A stretch of 64,000 nucleotides of DNA from Halomonas sp. (GTDB lineage: Bacteria > Pseudomonadota > Gammaproteobacteria > Pseudomonadales > Halomonadaceae): positions 184,744 to 248,743 of the forward strand of contig NZ_JAJUFQ010000007.1 in the NCBI RefSeq assembly GCF_029263665.1, given 5' to 3'. Under the pieces are notes generated by a model that had not been told where the DNA came from, ran no database searches, and was given only the letters and a program-made list of their open reading frames with translations. Within the stretch, counting starts at the first letter, position 1; every line of letters begins with the position of its first letter. A program made the translations under genes and the position numbers. Positions 36,429 through 45,984 of this stretch are shown one piece after another.

Positions 36429-38531
36429 ATGGAAAGAATGATCAAAGCAAAATCTCAGTTTCTCAAGCTTTGGCAGCGCAGTGCATATAGTGCAAAAAGC
36501 AAATCCTATAACAACAACCAAACTATAGAAAATCAGTCTGTAGATACGCAGGAGCGAGAACATGTATCAGAACATGCACCTGTGCAGCCCCCTCAAGATA
36601 ACGTTGTAGAAAATCTACCTGTACAGGAGCAAGGTGCCGTGCTTAAGCAGGAGCATGAACATGAAATCGCGATGAGAGAGTGCATTGAAGCCGGCCTCTT
36701 TGATCCTCAGTGGTATAGAGAAACTTATAATGTTCGATTTGAAGATGATTTTGCTGTCTTCTCGGACTACCTGACGAAATCACGCTTTGCTCCTGTAAAC
36801 CCCTCTCCAGCATTTGATAGTGAAACTTATCTTCGAGAAAACATCGATGTATTTCATCATCAGATCAGTCCTCTGTATCACTATATAAAGAATGGAAAGA
36901 TCGAAGGAAGAAGGCATGGCCCGGCAATCACCCGCTGGTTACCACGTGAAATCCTCGAACCCGAAAGAATCGTTTCCGAAGCAGCTAAAGACCTCAAGAT
37001 CGCAGTATGTCTGCACATCTTTTACGACGACTTTATTGATCGCTTTGCCCAGGCACTGGATGCATTCCCCACTCAGGTCGACATACTCCTGACTCTGGCG
37101 AAAGAAGAATTCACCGAGAAAGCCAGGGAAATCCTGGGAGGTCATCCGAAGGTCAACGGAATCGAAATCAGGATAGTTCCCAACCGTGGCCGCAACTTTG
37201 GCCCCATGCTGGTCGAGTATTCCGAGCTCCTGAAGAACTATGATCTTTTCTGCCATCTTCACTCGAAGAAGTCGCTTTTCTCGGGCAAGGAGCAGACCCA
37301 GTGGGCAGACTACCTGACGGAATACCTACTGCGCGATGCCAATATCGTGTCCGGTGTTCTTAATGCATTTGCTGAAGATAAAAGCCTGGGGCTTTACTAC
37401 CCCACGACCTTCTGGATGATGCCTATCTGGGTCAACCATGTGACCATGAACGTCCCCTTCATTCGCGAGTGGGAACGTCGCCTTGGCCTGTCTCATGTCC
37501 CCGAGTTCCTCAGCTATCCGGTAGGAGGGATGTTCTGGGCAAGACCGGAAGCTCTGGAAGGCGTCGTTGGTGAGAGTTGGGAATATGATGACTTCCCCGC
37601 CGAACCCCTGCCAAACGATGGCTCCATGCTCCATGCCCTGGAGAGAGTCCTGGGTAGCCTGGTGGAAGAGAAGGGATATAAGCAGTTCTTCTACTATCCG
37701 ACAACAGGGCAGTTCACTACCGACAAGTCCTATACAACGTCGAGCTATCGGGGAAGCATTGATCAGCACCTTCCAGCCATCCAGGCACATGCGTGCATCA
37801 GCTTTGATGTTTTCGATACACTGGTGAGGCGTGAATACACCATTCCCGATTACGCAAAGTTGAAGCTGGGCAAGCAACTGTGCGAACAAGGAATGGTCTC
37901 CAGTGCGAAAGAGTTCGTGAAACTTCGCAACCAGGCAGAGTTTGAACTACGCAAGCGAGCAAATTTCCAGGGCGATGTCGTCATCGACGATATCTATCAG
38001 GAAATCGGTCTCAAGCTTGGTATATCTGCTGAAGAAGCAGATAGCCTGATGCGGCAGGAGTTCGAACTCGACCTGGAGATGATTCTTCCCAAGAACGAGA
38101 TGGTTGAGCTGTTCAACCACCTGGGAAGCATGGGCCACAAGATATGGGTGATATCCGACAGTTATTACACCCGTGAACAAGTTGGCTTGATGCTGAGAAA
38201 AGTCGGTATTGCAGTCCCCTACAGGCTTCTGGTTTCAAGTACAGAGCAAAAGCGCAAGGACAATGGCTCCATGTGGGCAATGGTCAAGCAGGACCTTGCA
38301 CAGGAAGGCATCGATCGTCACCTTCATATTGGCGACAATGTCGTTGCTGATGCTCAACGACCGGGGGATATTGGCCTGGTAACCTTCCATATCCTGCACC
38401 CCATGGAAAAGTGGCAAGCACTTGGCTTCCCCAATGTACTCAAGGGAGAAGATGCTCTGGATGAGGAGCAGATTCTCAAGTGGGGCAAGCTGATCAGTCA
38501 AGTTGGACGCAACCCTTTCATCGGTGAATAA
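36429..38531 (+). CDS. RgpF-like (rhamnan synthesis F) protein fused to HAD domain
   Basis: 700 residues. After a polar, low-complexity N-terminus (1-75) comes a segment with FDSETYLRENIDVF and PLYHYIKNGKIEGRRHGP, a pattern common at the start of such glycosyltransferases. The RgpF domain follows (about 190-440: LKIAVCLHIFYDDF, VPNRGRNFGPMLVEY, FCHLHSKKS). A HAD-type domain covers about 455-690: SFDVFDTLVRRE with D460, VISDSYYTREQ, and HIGDNVVADAQ. RgpF proteins act in rhamnose polysaccharide assembly, fitting the complete rml set upstream. A strong AAAGGAGG precedes the ATG. The codon and base composition turn noticeably more AT-rich from here. Confidence 0.88.
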   Translation: MERMIKAKSQFLKLWQRSAYSAKSKSYNNNQTIENQSVDTQEREHVSEHAPVQPPQDNVVENLPVQEQGAVLKQEHEHEIAMRECIEAGLFDPQWYRETYNVRFEDDFAVFSDYLTKSRFAPVNPSPAFDSETYLRENIDVFHHQISPLYHYIKNGKIEGRRHGPAITRWLPREILEPERIVSEAAKDLKIAVCLHIFYDDFIDRFAQALDAFPTQVDILLTLAKEEFTEKAREILGGHPKVNGIEIRIVPNRGRNFGPMLVEYSELLKNYDLFCHLHSKKSLFSGKEQTQWADYLTEYLLRDANIVSGVLNAFAEDKSLGLYYPTTFWMMPIWVNHVTMNVPFIREWERRLGLSHVPEFLSYPVGGMFWARPEALEGVVGESWEYDDFPAEPLPNDGSMLHALERVLGSLVEEKGYKQFFYYPTTGQFTTDKSYTTSSYRGSIDQHLPAIQAHACISFDVFDTLVRREYTIPDYAKLKLGKQLCEQGMVSSAKEFVKLRNQAEFELRKRANFQGDVVIDDIYQEIGLKLGISAEEADSLMRQEFELDLEMILPKNEMVELFNHLGSMGHKIWVISDSYYTREQVGLMLRKVGIAVPYRLLVSSTEQKRKDNGSMWAMVKQDLAQEGIDRHLHIGDNVVADAQRPGDIGLVTFHILHPMEKWQALGFPNVLKGEDALDEEQILKWGKLISQVGRNPFIGE

Positions 38532-39454
38532 TGAAAAAAGATACTCTATATTTGCATGTTGGCTGGTCCAAAACCGGCACATCAGCAATTCAGTCGCAGA
38601 TACAAGCCCAGAAGGATGACTTTCTCGATAAAGGCATCCTTTACCCCCAGTCTCTGCAATGGCCCGATCATTCTCATCACCCATTTGCTCTGTCCTTCAA
38701 AGGGAGCGGAGCATATCAGAGCGACATGTCTCCTGCAGAGGCTCTGGACAAGCTTCAGCAGGAAATGGACCAGTCACCGGCAGATAGCATACTGCTCTCT
38801 TCCGAACTATCTCCCTTCTACATGGATAACCCGAGATTCAGGAAGTTTGCGAGTGATAACTTCAATAGAATCGAGGTGTTGTTTACGTTAAGACCACAAT
38901 CGGAACTGTTGCTTTCTCTGTTCAACCAGCTGGTGAAAGACTCCAACATCCGATACACCGCTTCACTCTTCACACTGGCCATAAGGAATCTTTCCTGGCT
39001 GAATTACTATCAGAATATCAAGCATTGGCAAGAGGCGGTTGGCCAGAACAATGTTCGTGCCATTCCTTATAGCAAGCAAGTGGTCAATAGCTTCTTTGAG
39101 GCCTTTGATGTGCCTGTTGTATTTGGCAAGAAAGAAGACAATCCTATCGTGAACCCATCATTGCCAACGCGATGCCTGGCCGTTCTGCAACAAAGAGGAA
39201 AGGCCGCAAATGATAATGCCGACTTCAACCGTATCCGTCAGCAGGTGATTCAACTATCCGAGAATGTACCTGTAGAAGAAGACAAGTTCATTCTGTTCTC
39301 GGTAGATGAACAACAGTCCTTTGACGAAAATTACCAGAAGGGTAATCATCTGCTTGCCGAAATGTTGGATTTTGATGCATCAACGATCCAGAAAACAACA
39401 TACAAACCGATAAAATCGTTGCATCCTGACTTTGTTCTGGAAGACTACATATAA
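38531..39454 (+). CDS. Sulfotransferase-like protein (capsule core)
   Basis: A 307-residue protein beginning with a beta strand and the P-loop-like segment HVGWSKTGTSAIQ (residues 9-21). This matches the 5'-phosphosulfate-binding pattern of PAPS-dependent sulfotransferases. LLSSELSPF and FTLRPQSELLLSLFNQLVKDS follow at positions where the 3'-phosphate-binding Arg/Ser usually fall. It overlaps the RgpF-HAD gene at a single A (TAATG). The family is divergent from standard sulfotransferase domains, so PAPS use and the sugar acceptor are inferred. Low GC like its neighbours. Confidence 0.72.
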   Translation: MKKDTLYLHVGWSKTGTSAIQSQIQAQKDDFLDKGILYPQSLQWPDHSHHPFALSFKGSGAYQSDMSPAEALDKLQQEMDQSPADSILLSSELSPFYMDNPRFRKFASDNFNRIEVLFTLRPQSELLLSLFNQLVKDSNIRYTASLFTLAIRNLSWLNYYQNIKHWQEAVGQNNVRAIPYSKQVVNSFFEAFDVPVVFGKKEDNPIVNPSLPTRCLAVLQQRGKAANDNADFNRIRQQVIQLSENVPVEEDKFILFSVDEQQSFDENYQKGNHLLAEMLDFDASTIQKTTYKPIKSLHPDFVLEDYI

Positions 39455-39472
39455 AGTATATAGGTGTGTTTT

Positions 39473-40465
39473 ATGAGACTTATACTTCATCCAGGACATG
39501 CCAAATGTGGTTCCACCAGCATCCAAAAGTCCATCATAGTCAATAGAAAGCTTCTTGAATCAAACGGGTTTATCATCCCTGATCCACAAATGCGTATACG
39601 TGGTGACAAAGGATTTAACCCTAATGGAGAAACTCCCAGGCCTTTCTTCAGGAAAATGATGGAAGAGAGGGATACCTCAGAACTGGAAGCCAAGCTGAAA
39701 CGCATTTCCAATAGGGCAAAAAAAAACAACAAGACAGTTCTTATTTCAGCAGAAAACCTTGTAAATGGATTATCTAATCGAGTTGGAGAAAGTATTCACA
39801 GGCTTCTTGCTTCTTATTTCTCAGACATTCAGGTTCTGTACTACATCAAACCCATCGACAGTTTCCTGCTTTCCGCCTGGCAGCAATGGGGTTACAAAAA
39901 TGGAAAGCAGTTCGATGAGTTCGTAGATAATGCCATCAGAGCAGGAAACCCAAATTACAAGATAGCCGCTGATACCTTCAGCGCTATTTATGGTGACAAC
40001 AGCCTGGATGTCATCCTGCTCGAAACGAACTTTCTGCATGGTGGAAATCTCCTTGAAGACTTTTACACACGGATCGGTGTAGACTTTTCAAAAACAAACG
40101 ACTCTGAATCACGCAGCAATATAAGTCTCAATCCTCACCTATGTAGCATTCTTTCCAGGTCCCCGCATCTTTTTGAAAATGCACATGACGAGTCGGTCAA
40201 GGAGCACATCCTGAACATGGCCGGAAAGAATTCCTTGGCATTCAAGAAGAGCCAAGGCTTTATTTCTCGGGAGATCATTCAGAAAATAAAAAACAGATTT
40301 GATTCCGATGGAAAGTATCTCGTTGAGAATTATCTTCCCGATGCATCAGTCAATGATGTCGTAGTACAACCATCGACTCTTGAAGCAGCCCCCTTGGGTG
40401 ATAATGAGGAAATCAAGCAGATGCTGGCGATACAAATGGAACTCATGCTCAAGCTAGCGAAATGA
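39473..40465 (+). CDS. Second divergent sulfotransferase-like protein
   Basis: A protein of about 330 residues with HPGHAKCGSTSIQ at residues 6-18, clearly the same PAPS-binding-loop type as in the preceding gene and in the fusion protein downstream. VLISAENLVNGLS and the YYIKPIDSFLLSAWQQW segment correspond to the 3'-phosphate-binding region. A GTG at 39464 is in frame, but the ATG at 39473 fits the conserved start (MRLILHPG) and has a weak AGGTG upstream. It would transfer sulfate to a capsule residue; acceptor unknown. Markedly AT-rich. Confidence 0.72.
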   Translation: MRLILHPGHAKCGSTSIQKSIIVNRKLLESNGFIIPDPQMRIRGDKGFNPNGETPRPFFRKMMEERDTSELEAKLKRISNRAKKNNKTVLISAENLVNGLSNRVGESIHRLLASYFSDIQVLYYIKPIDSFLLSAWQQWGYKNGKQFDEFVDNAIRAGNPNYKIAADTFSAIYGDNSLDVILLETNFLHGGNLLEDFYTRIGVDFSKTNDSESRSNISLNPHLCSILSRSPHLFENAHDESVKEHILNMAGKNSLAFKKSQGFISREIIQKIKNRFDSDGKYLVENYLPDASVNDVVVQPSTLEAAPLGDNEEIKQMLAIQMELMLKLAK

Positions 40466-40848
40466 ACAGCCGTTCACGGGCACATCAGGAAGGAAGAGTG
40501 CTGGAGCATGACATGGCCTGTGCAACATGTTCCGTCATGGCCATTCACTGCCCTTCCTGATCGACCATAGAGTTTCACTAGCCTCTTCCTCATAGAAAAG
40601 ATCTCTGCTCATTTATTTATAATCTTATCTTTTAAAGAGATGGCTGACATTTAGATTCAGTGTAGACCGCATATCTTACATAATTTTACAGTTCCCATGA
40701 CAACCTAGAGATATTCACTGTTATATTCCTCTCTAGCAGGCATGTTTTCACATGATAGCCTTTATTTTTCCTTGCTATCATCAGGTATGCACTATATAGA
40801 CTCTTTCCCCAAAGGGCGGCTTGATCGTTAATCCACGATGGTGTAAAG
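40466..40848. other. AT-rich intergenic region within the variable core
   Basis: 383 bp without a gene. It begins with a long hairpin (listed) and becomes AT-rich toward the next gene. A possible weak promoter (TTGCTA and TATATA, spacing 15, near 40773-40799) lies about 50 bp before the ATG at 40849. A short minus-strand frame at 40686-40874 was judged noise. Confidence 0.55.
40484..40561. other. Long interrupted hairpin after sulfotransferase genes
   Basis: Outer arms ATCAGGAAGG (40484-40493) and CCTTCCTGAT (40552-40561) are perfect complements. Inner arms around TGACATGGCC and GGCCATTCA nearly pair. No T-run follows in the plus direction. It may be a transcript-stability or processing element. 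Confidence 0.5.
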
Positions 40849-42537
40849 ATGGCCAACATTCCAAAGCGTATCATTCAATTCTGCCATGACCCTGATCATG
40901 CTCCTGAGCGTATTCTGAAAGCAGCCGAAACAACCAGACACAATCTTCCCGAATACGACTACATACTGGCTGATGATGAGTTGGCCAAGAAAGTCATCAA
41001 GGAGAACTGGGGAGAGAATCTATATTCGTGGTATTGCCTGAATCAGATTCCTGCATCAAGGGCCGACATTGCTCGCTTGGTACTCGTACATCATTACGGT
41101 GGCATCTATGTCGATCTGTCGATGCAGATGAGAAACAGCTTTGATGACTATCTTGATGAAGACATCATACTGCTCAAAAGGGATGACTTCTCGCAGTATC
41201 AGGACAATCCTCAGAATGCGCACTTTACAAACTCTATCATAGGCGCACCAAAGGGGTCTCCATTCCTGGAAGCTCTCATTACCAAGATAAAGCTGAATTT
41301 TTATCTCTCGAGCTTCAACTACGACGTCATCAATTGTACGGGTCCTGGAGTTATCAACCAGCTACTCAAGGATGTCTCCGGAAAATTTTTTCCGTGCCCC
41401 ATAAGCTTCAAGAAAGCAAACAGAAACCTGTTTGACTATGTCCGGGTCAAGGGCTTCTCCAATTCCTGGACCGAGCAGCAGAAAGAAGGCATCATTCCGA
41501 AGGGAAAGAGCAGCCATACGCGCATCAGAAAATATGCAGACTACCAGAGAATAAGAAAAGACATGTCGGATGGAGAGCTCCACGTTCATATTGGTTGGCC
41601 AAAGGTAGGAAGCACCTCCATTCAGGACTTCTTCAAGGATAATAACAACCGAAATGGTTTCTATTATCCTCAGGCAGGAAGACCCAACAATGTCCGTGCA
41701 CATCACCAGTTGGTCAAACACAAGTTTCAGGGACCTGTCGCCAATGCATTTATCAATGAAATAAAGGGGCATAGACAAGTTGTTATATCTTCGGAACAGA
41801 TCTCTGTTGATATGCTTAATGATGACTTCCTTGAATCATTGCAGGCTTTTGCCATACGTAGCAGACGTAAATTGACTCTGTACGTATACCTCAAGAATGT
41901 CTTTGACTTTATCGAAAGCGCATATGCACAGTGTCTGCGTACAGACCTTTATGGAATAGTGCCTGGGGATTACACCGGAAATATTGACGACTTTGTTCGT
42001 GACTCTCTCTCAGGTCCTTTGTCTCATCTGGTGCAATATGGAAAGTGCCTGGAGAAACTCTCTACTGTCTTTGGAGAGGAAAGTCTCTGCATCAGAAACC
42101 TGGAAAAGGATGTCGAAAACAAGGATGTACTTTCCGACTTCCTAAGGTGCATTGGTTACCCAGAAATGCGCAACAATAATGCAAGAATGAAGCGCTCGAA
42201 CGTTTCCTTGAGCACTGTAGAAAAGGCTGTCATTCTGGAACTGAATCGCCTGGGGTATAGCCGGGAGGAAAAGGCCAATACGATCAAGAGCCTTTCCAGT
42301 AAAAAGATGAAAAACAACAGGAAAGGCAAGCTGCTGTGTGATGCCATCAACCTTGATCCAAACAAGGATTTCCTTGCACGCATCAAGAAACTGTGCAGGG
42401 AAGTATGTGACAGTGACAACGCTTCTCCCGTTGACAGAAGCCTTTACAACTTCAATCGCAGGATGAAAGCCAACTGTACATATGATGAGCTAATGGACGA
42501 GTCTTATATAAAGAATCTACTGTCCTCCAGCTCCTGA
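40849..42537 (+). CDS. Glycosyltransferase (GT32-like) fused to sulfotransferase-like domain
   Basis: 562 residues with two domains. The N-terminal half (1-230) resembles sugar-binding-region glycosyltransferases of the GT32 type ([39 protein letters not shown]). The usual DXD metal site reads D89-L-S here, so the second acid is missing. The C-terminal half (from about 240) starts with [17 protein letters not shown] (H247 to Q259), the same PAPS-loop pattern as in the two preceding genes. [17 protein letters not shown] follows in the expected 3'-phosphate-binding region. One polypeptide could thus add a sugar and sulfate it. The domains are visible; the coupled activity is inferred. Confidence 0.8.
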   Translation: MANIPKRIIQFCHDPDHAPERILKAAETTRHNLPEYDYILADDELAKKVIKENWGENLYSWYCLNQIPASRADIARLVLVHHYGGIYVDLSMQMRNSFDDYLDEDIILLKRDDFSQYQDNPQNAHFTNSIIGAPKGSPFLEALITKIKLNFYLSSFNYDVINCTGPGVINQLLKDVSGKFFPCPISFKKANRNLFDYVRVKGFSNSWTEQQKEGIIPKGKSSHTRIRKYADYQRIRKDMSDGELHVHIGWPKVGSTSIQDFFKDNNNRNGFYYPQAGRPNNVRAHHQLVKHKFQGPVANAFINEIKGHRQVVISSEQISVDMLNDDFLESLQAFAIRSRRKLTLYVYLKNVFDFIESAYAQCLRTDLYGIVPGDYTGNIDDFVRDSLSGPLSHLVQYGKCLEKLSTVFGEESLCIRNLEKDVENKDVLSDFLRCIGYPEMRNNNARMKRSNVSLSTVEKAVILELNRLGYSREEKANTIKSLSSKKMKNNRKGKLLCDAINLDPNKDFLARIKKLCREVCDSDNASPVDRSLYNFNRRMKANCTYDELMDESYIKNLLSSSS

Positions 42538-42560
42538 GCCTTTTTGCATTGAGTTCCAAT

Positions 42561-43529
42561 ATGACACCTTTGTTTTTTGTACATATCCCAAAAACAGCCG
42601 GTACAAGTTTTCGACTTGGGGCAGAAAGGTATTTTGGCGCAGAGAGAATCACTTACGACTACGGCAGTTCCTCCAGCGCCACCAGTGGCTTGGTAAAAGA
42701 CTTTCTCTATGGGGATGTGACTGACTTTTGGGGCTTTTCTGAACAGTGTCGCCAACAGACCGTCGCTATGGTCGGCGGACACGTCAATATTGGCCGATTC
42801 GTATCACTCTTTGGCATCAATAGCACCGTCACCTTTCTGCGTGACCCGCTTCAGCGGATGGCATCAGAATATTCCCATTTTGTGCGTCACTACGCATACA
42901 AAGGGGATTTCAAGGATTTTTACTCTCGTCCAGTGATGCATAATCGCCAGAGCAAGATTCTGCACGGGGTATCCTCGGAAGCCATTGGCATGTTGGGTAT
43001 CACCGAGCGCTACGCCGAGAGCCTGGAATTGCTCAATGCCCACTATGGCATCGACATTCCTCTCCGGGAGGATAACCAGGGCAAAGCTCGCCTGGATGCT
43101 GCTCATGAGCTCAGCGAAGAGGATATCTCTGAGCTCACTCGCTTGAACGCACGTGATATCGCACTGTATGAACACAGCATGCGACTGTTCGATACACGCA
43201 TGGCGCTCTTCCGCGATAGCTTGCCTTATGCACATGCGCATCTTGTGGAAGCCAATGCTCAGCGCATCGCCGGCTGGGCATGGTGGGCCAGCGGAGACGA
43301 CAGCCCGGTTGAAGTGGAAGTCTGGGTGAATGACCAGTTACGCGACAAGGTGGCAGCCACCGAACTACGTCCTGGGTTGTGCCGATTCAAGGTGCCGAGA
43401 GGCGGCTATATCGGCTTCCACCTTCCTCTCAAGCTGGAATCAGGTGACCGAGTACAATGCCGAGTGGCAAAGACGGGGCAACCCTTCCCTCCTCGGCCCA
43501 TCCAGGTGGAAAGGCCAACTGACAAGTGA
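42561..43529 (+). CDS. Sulfotransferase family 2 protein with C-terminal accessory domain
   Basis: About 322 residues. FFVHIPKTAGTSF (residues 5-17) is the canonical PAPS 5'-phosphosulfate loop of the heparan/chondroitin 2-O-sulfotransferase-like family. TVTFLRDPLQRMASEYSHF supplies the 3'-phosphate-binding Arg and Ser. From about residue 225 a separate beta-rich segment (AQRIAGWAWWASGDDSPVEVEVWVN) looks like a small carbohydrate- or partner-binding module. A TTG at 42549 is in frame, but the ATG at 42561 fits the conserved start. This is the most standard sulfotransferase of the locus and anchors the case for polysaccharide sulfation. Its end overlaps the next gene (GTGA). Confidence 0.88.
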   Translation: MTPLFFVHIPKTAGTSFRLGAERYFGAERITYDYGSSSSATSGLVKDFLYGDVTDFWGFSEQCRQQTVAMVGGHVNIGRFVSLFGINSTVTFLRDPLQRMASEYSHFVRHYAYKGDFKDFYSRPVMHNRQSKILHGVSSEAIGMLGITERYAESLELLNAHYGIDIPLREDNQGKARLDAAHELSEEDISELTRLNARDIALYEHSMRLFDTRMALFRDSLPYAHAHLVEANAQRIAGWAWWASGDDSPVEVEVWVNDQLRDKVAATELRPGLCRFKVPRGGYIGFHLPLKLESGDRVQCRVAKTGQPFPPRPIQVERPTDK

Positions 43530-45829
43530 ACATGCATTATGCAAAAGGCCTGGATGAAGCAATGAGCTGGTTACAACGGTTGCTGGAGTTTACACCGCTG
43601 ACCATTCACCCTCTCAGCCGGTTGAAACCCCACCAGCACCTGCTGCCCGCCACGGATTCCTCATGGCAATGGCAATCAACGGGCAATGACCCACAGTTCA
43701 CCCTGCGCAAGGGTCTGCCATTGCCTGGCTGGCAAATGCTGGAAGTTGCCATGGACCATGACCAACCCCAGGTGGCCATTCGCCTCTATCTGGATACGGG
43801 AAAAGGGTTCAGCGAAGAAGAAAGCGTCTTCCTGCCTCTCAAGAGCGGTCGCAAGACCAAGCGCATGTTCTACGTGTCGAAACCACTGAAGGCCATTCGC
43901 TTCGACCCGATGGAACAGGAAGGACATTTCTCTCTTAGCCACCTGCGTATCGCCTGGCTGAGCCCTTGGTTCGCTCATGACCGCCTGGCAAGCCGCCTGG
44001 CCAACATGCACCACCACTGGAGGGAGTGGAACCGGCCACGCATATTGCCCGAGCTCAAGCGTCAGGCCGAAGCCAAGGGACAACATTGGCGAGACATGGC
44101 ACTGGCACAGTATGAAGCGACTTTCGAGCGCTATACCTCGCGACTCGACTATCGTCAGTGGCTCAAGAAGCAGGAGCCTCTGTCCGCCGAGGGAGTGCAA
44201 GCGAGACTGGAGAAGCTTTCTTCTTCTCCCCTCATCTCCGTGCTGGTACCGGTCTACAACCCGCCTCTCGACTGGTTGCGAGAGTGCCTGGATTCCGTCC
44301 AGACCCAACTCTACCCTCACTGGCAGCTGTGCATCGCCGATGATGCTTCAACGGCTCCCGGGGTCAAAGAGCTGCTCTCGGAATATGCCGAACAGGATTC
44401 GCGAATCAAGGTCGTATACCGGCCAGACAATGGACATATCTGTGCTGCCAGCAACAGTGCTCTTGCCATCGCAGACGGGGAATTCGTGGCGCTGCTGGAC
44501 CATGACGACTGCCTGTCTCCCGATGCCCTGCTGAGAGTCGCTGAAGCGCACCACCAGAATCCGAATGCAAGCTTGATCTACAGCGATGAAGACAAGCTGG
44601 GACCAGATGGGACGCGCTTCGACCCTCACTTCAAGCCGCAATGGAACCCTGACCTGCTGCTGGCACAAAATTATATTTCGCACCTGGGGGTGTACCGTAC
44701 AGCGCTGGTACGCGAAGCAGGCGGATTTCGGGAAGGTTACGAAGGCAGCCAGGATCACGATCTGGTCCTGCGCGTGACAGCTCACCTGACAGCCCAGCAG
44801 ATCGTGCATATTCCCCATGTGCTCTATCACTGGCGCGCCGTCGACGGTTCTACCGCGCTGGCAAGCAGAGAAAAGAGGTACACCAGCCAGGCAGGCCTGA
44901 AGGCCGTTGAGGATTTCCTGAAGTCGAAGACCCCATCAGCCAAGGTTGAGTTTGGTCATTACTCCAACACATATCGCATCCGCTGGCCCTTGCCTGAACA
45001 CCCACCCATGGTCAGCATGCTGATACCGACCCGCGATAGGGTTGAAGTTCTACAACCCTGCGTAGATGCCATTCTCGAGCGAACGGATTACCCCCACTTC
45101 GAGCTGTTGATTCTGGATAACGGTTCAGTCTGCAGCAAGACTCTGGACTATATGGTCCAGGTGGAACAGCGTGATCCGCGAGTGCGCGTGCTACGCTGGA
45201 ATCACCCTTTCAATTACTCAGCCATCAACAACTTTGGCGCCAGCCAGGCCAAGGGTGAGATCCTGGCCCTGGTCAACAACGACATCGAGCCCATTCACAG
45301 CGACTGGCTCAATGAAATGGTCAGCCAGGCCATCAGGCCGGAAATTGGCTGCGTGGGCGCAAAGCTCTACTACCCCAACGATACGGTCCAGCATGGCGGC
45401 GTCATCCTGGGTATCGGAGGAGTGGCAGGCCACGCCCACAAGTACTTTACTCGTAACTCGTTTGGTTACTTCACGCGGCTGCACTTGGCACACAACCTGT
45501 CAGCAGTGACGGCGGCATGCCTGGTGGTGCGAAAGGCAATATACGAAGAAGTCGGCGGGCTCAATGCCCAACACCTGACGGTTGCCTTCAATGATGTGGA
45601 TCTGTGCCTGAAAGTCCGGGAAGCTGGTTATCGCAACCTGTGGACGCCTTATGCGGAGCTGTATCATCACGAATCTGTATCGAGAGGCGCCGATGACAAC
45701 GTTCAGAAACGCGCCAGGGCTCAGAAGGAAGTCGAGTACATGCGACGCATCTGGGGTGAGCAACTGGATACGGATCCGGCTTATAACCCCAATCTGACGC
45801 TGATACATGAGGACTTTTCTCTCAGATAG
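43526..45829 (+). CDS. Tandem-domain GT2 glycosyltransferase
   Basis: A 767-residue protein with two GT-A domains. The first (about 230-450) has ISVLVPVYNPPLDWLRECLDS, LLDHDDCL with its DxD-type site, and GSQDHDLVLRV. The second (about 495-740) has VSMLIPTRDRVEVLQPCVDAI, LVNNDIEP and FNDVDLCLKVREAGY. The N-terminal 220 residues are unassigned. Two GT2 domains in one chain suggest either two linkages or an alternating polymerase, as in other capsule synthases. The GTG at 43526 overlaps the previous stop; ATG 43532 and ATG 43562 (with GGATGAAGC upstream) are alternatives. No transmembrane segments are evident. Confidence 0.92.
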   Translation: MNMHYAKGLDEAMSWLQRLLEFTPLTIHPLSRLKPHQHLLPATDSSWQWQSTGNDPQFTLRKGLPLPGWQMLEVAMDHDQPQVAIRLYLDTGKGFSEEESVFLPLKSGRKTKRMFYVSKPLKAIRFDPMEQEGHFSLSHLRIAWLSPWFAHDRLASRLANMHHHWREWNRPRILPELKRQAEAKGQHWRDMALAQYEATFERYTSRLDYRQWLKKQEPLSAEGVQARLEKLSSSPLISVLVPVYNPPLDWLRECLDSVQTQLYPHWQLCIADDASTAPGVKELLSEYAEQDSRIKVVYRPDNGHICAASNSALAIADGEFVALLDHDDCLSPDALLRVAEAHHQNPNASLIYSDEDKLGPDGTRFDPHFKPQWNPDLLLAQNYISHLGVYRTALVREAGGFREGYEGSQDHDLVLRVTAHLTAQQIVHIPHVLYHWRAVDGSTALASREKRYTSQAGLKAVEDFLKSKTPSAKVEFGHYSNTYRIRWPLPEHPPMVSMLIPTRDRVEVLQPCVDAILERTDYPHFELLILDNGSVCSKTLDYMVQVEQRDPRVRVLRWNHPFNYSAINNFGASQAKGEILALVNNDIEPIHSDWLNEMVSQAIRPEIGCVGAKLYYPNDTVQHGGVILGIGGVAGHAHKYFTRNSFGYFTRLHLAHNLSAVTAACLVVRKAIYEEVGGLNAQHLTVAFNDVDLCLKVREAGYRNLWTPYAELYHHESVSRGADDNVQKRARAQKEVEYMRRIWGEQLDTDPAYNPNLTLIHEDFSLR

Positions 45830-45920
45830 GCAGCTTTGCCCCAAAAAAACCGGGCAATACATCCATCACCAGCATGCCATTTTCGGGAAAAAATCCCCAC
45901 AACCATGGGAAACCTCTTAG

Positions 45921-45950
45921 TTGACACGCAGACATTACGGGCAATATATT
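45921..45950 (+). promoter_or_regulatory. Strong sigma-70 promoter of the two-small-gene unit
   Basis: Perfect TTGACA (45921-45926) and TATATT (45945-45950, 5 of 6) are separated by 18 bp, with the start expected near 45957, about 28 nt before the ATG at 45985. This is the best sigma-70 promoter seen in the capsule half of the window. It also argues against the longer upstream start at 45949, inside the -10. Confidence 0.75.
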
Positions 45951-45984
45951 GCCTAAAGAGCTCCCGTTGACAGGTTGTTTGAAT

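Noticed and set aside
40773..40799. Promoter before the glycosyltransferase-sulfotransferase fusion gene
   Set aside because: Spacing of 15 bp and a weak -35 make it too uncertain to list as a separate feature; mentioned only in the intergenic entry.
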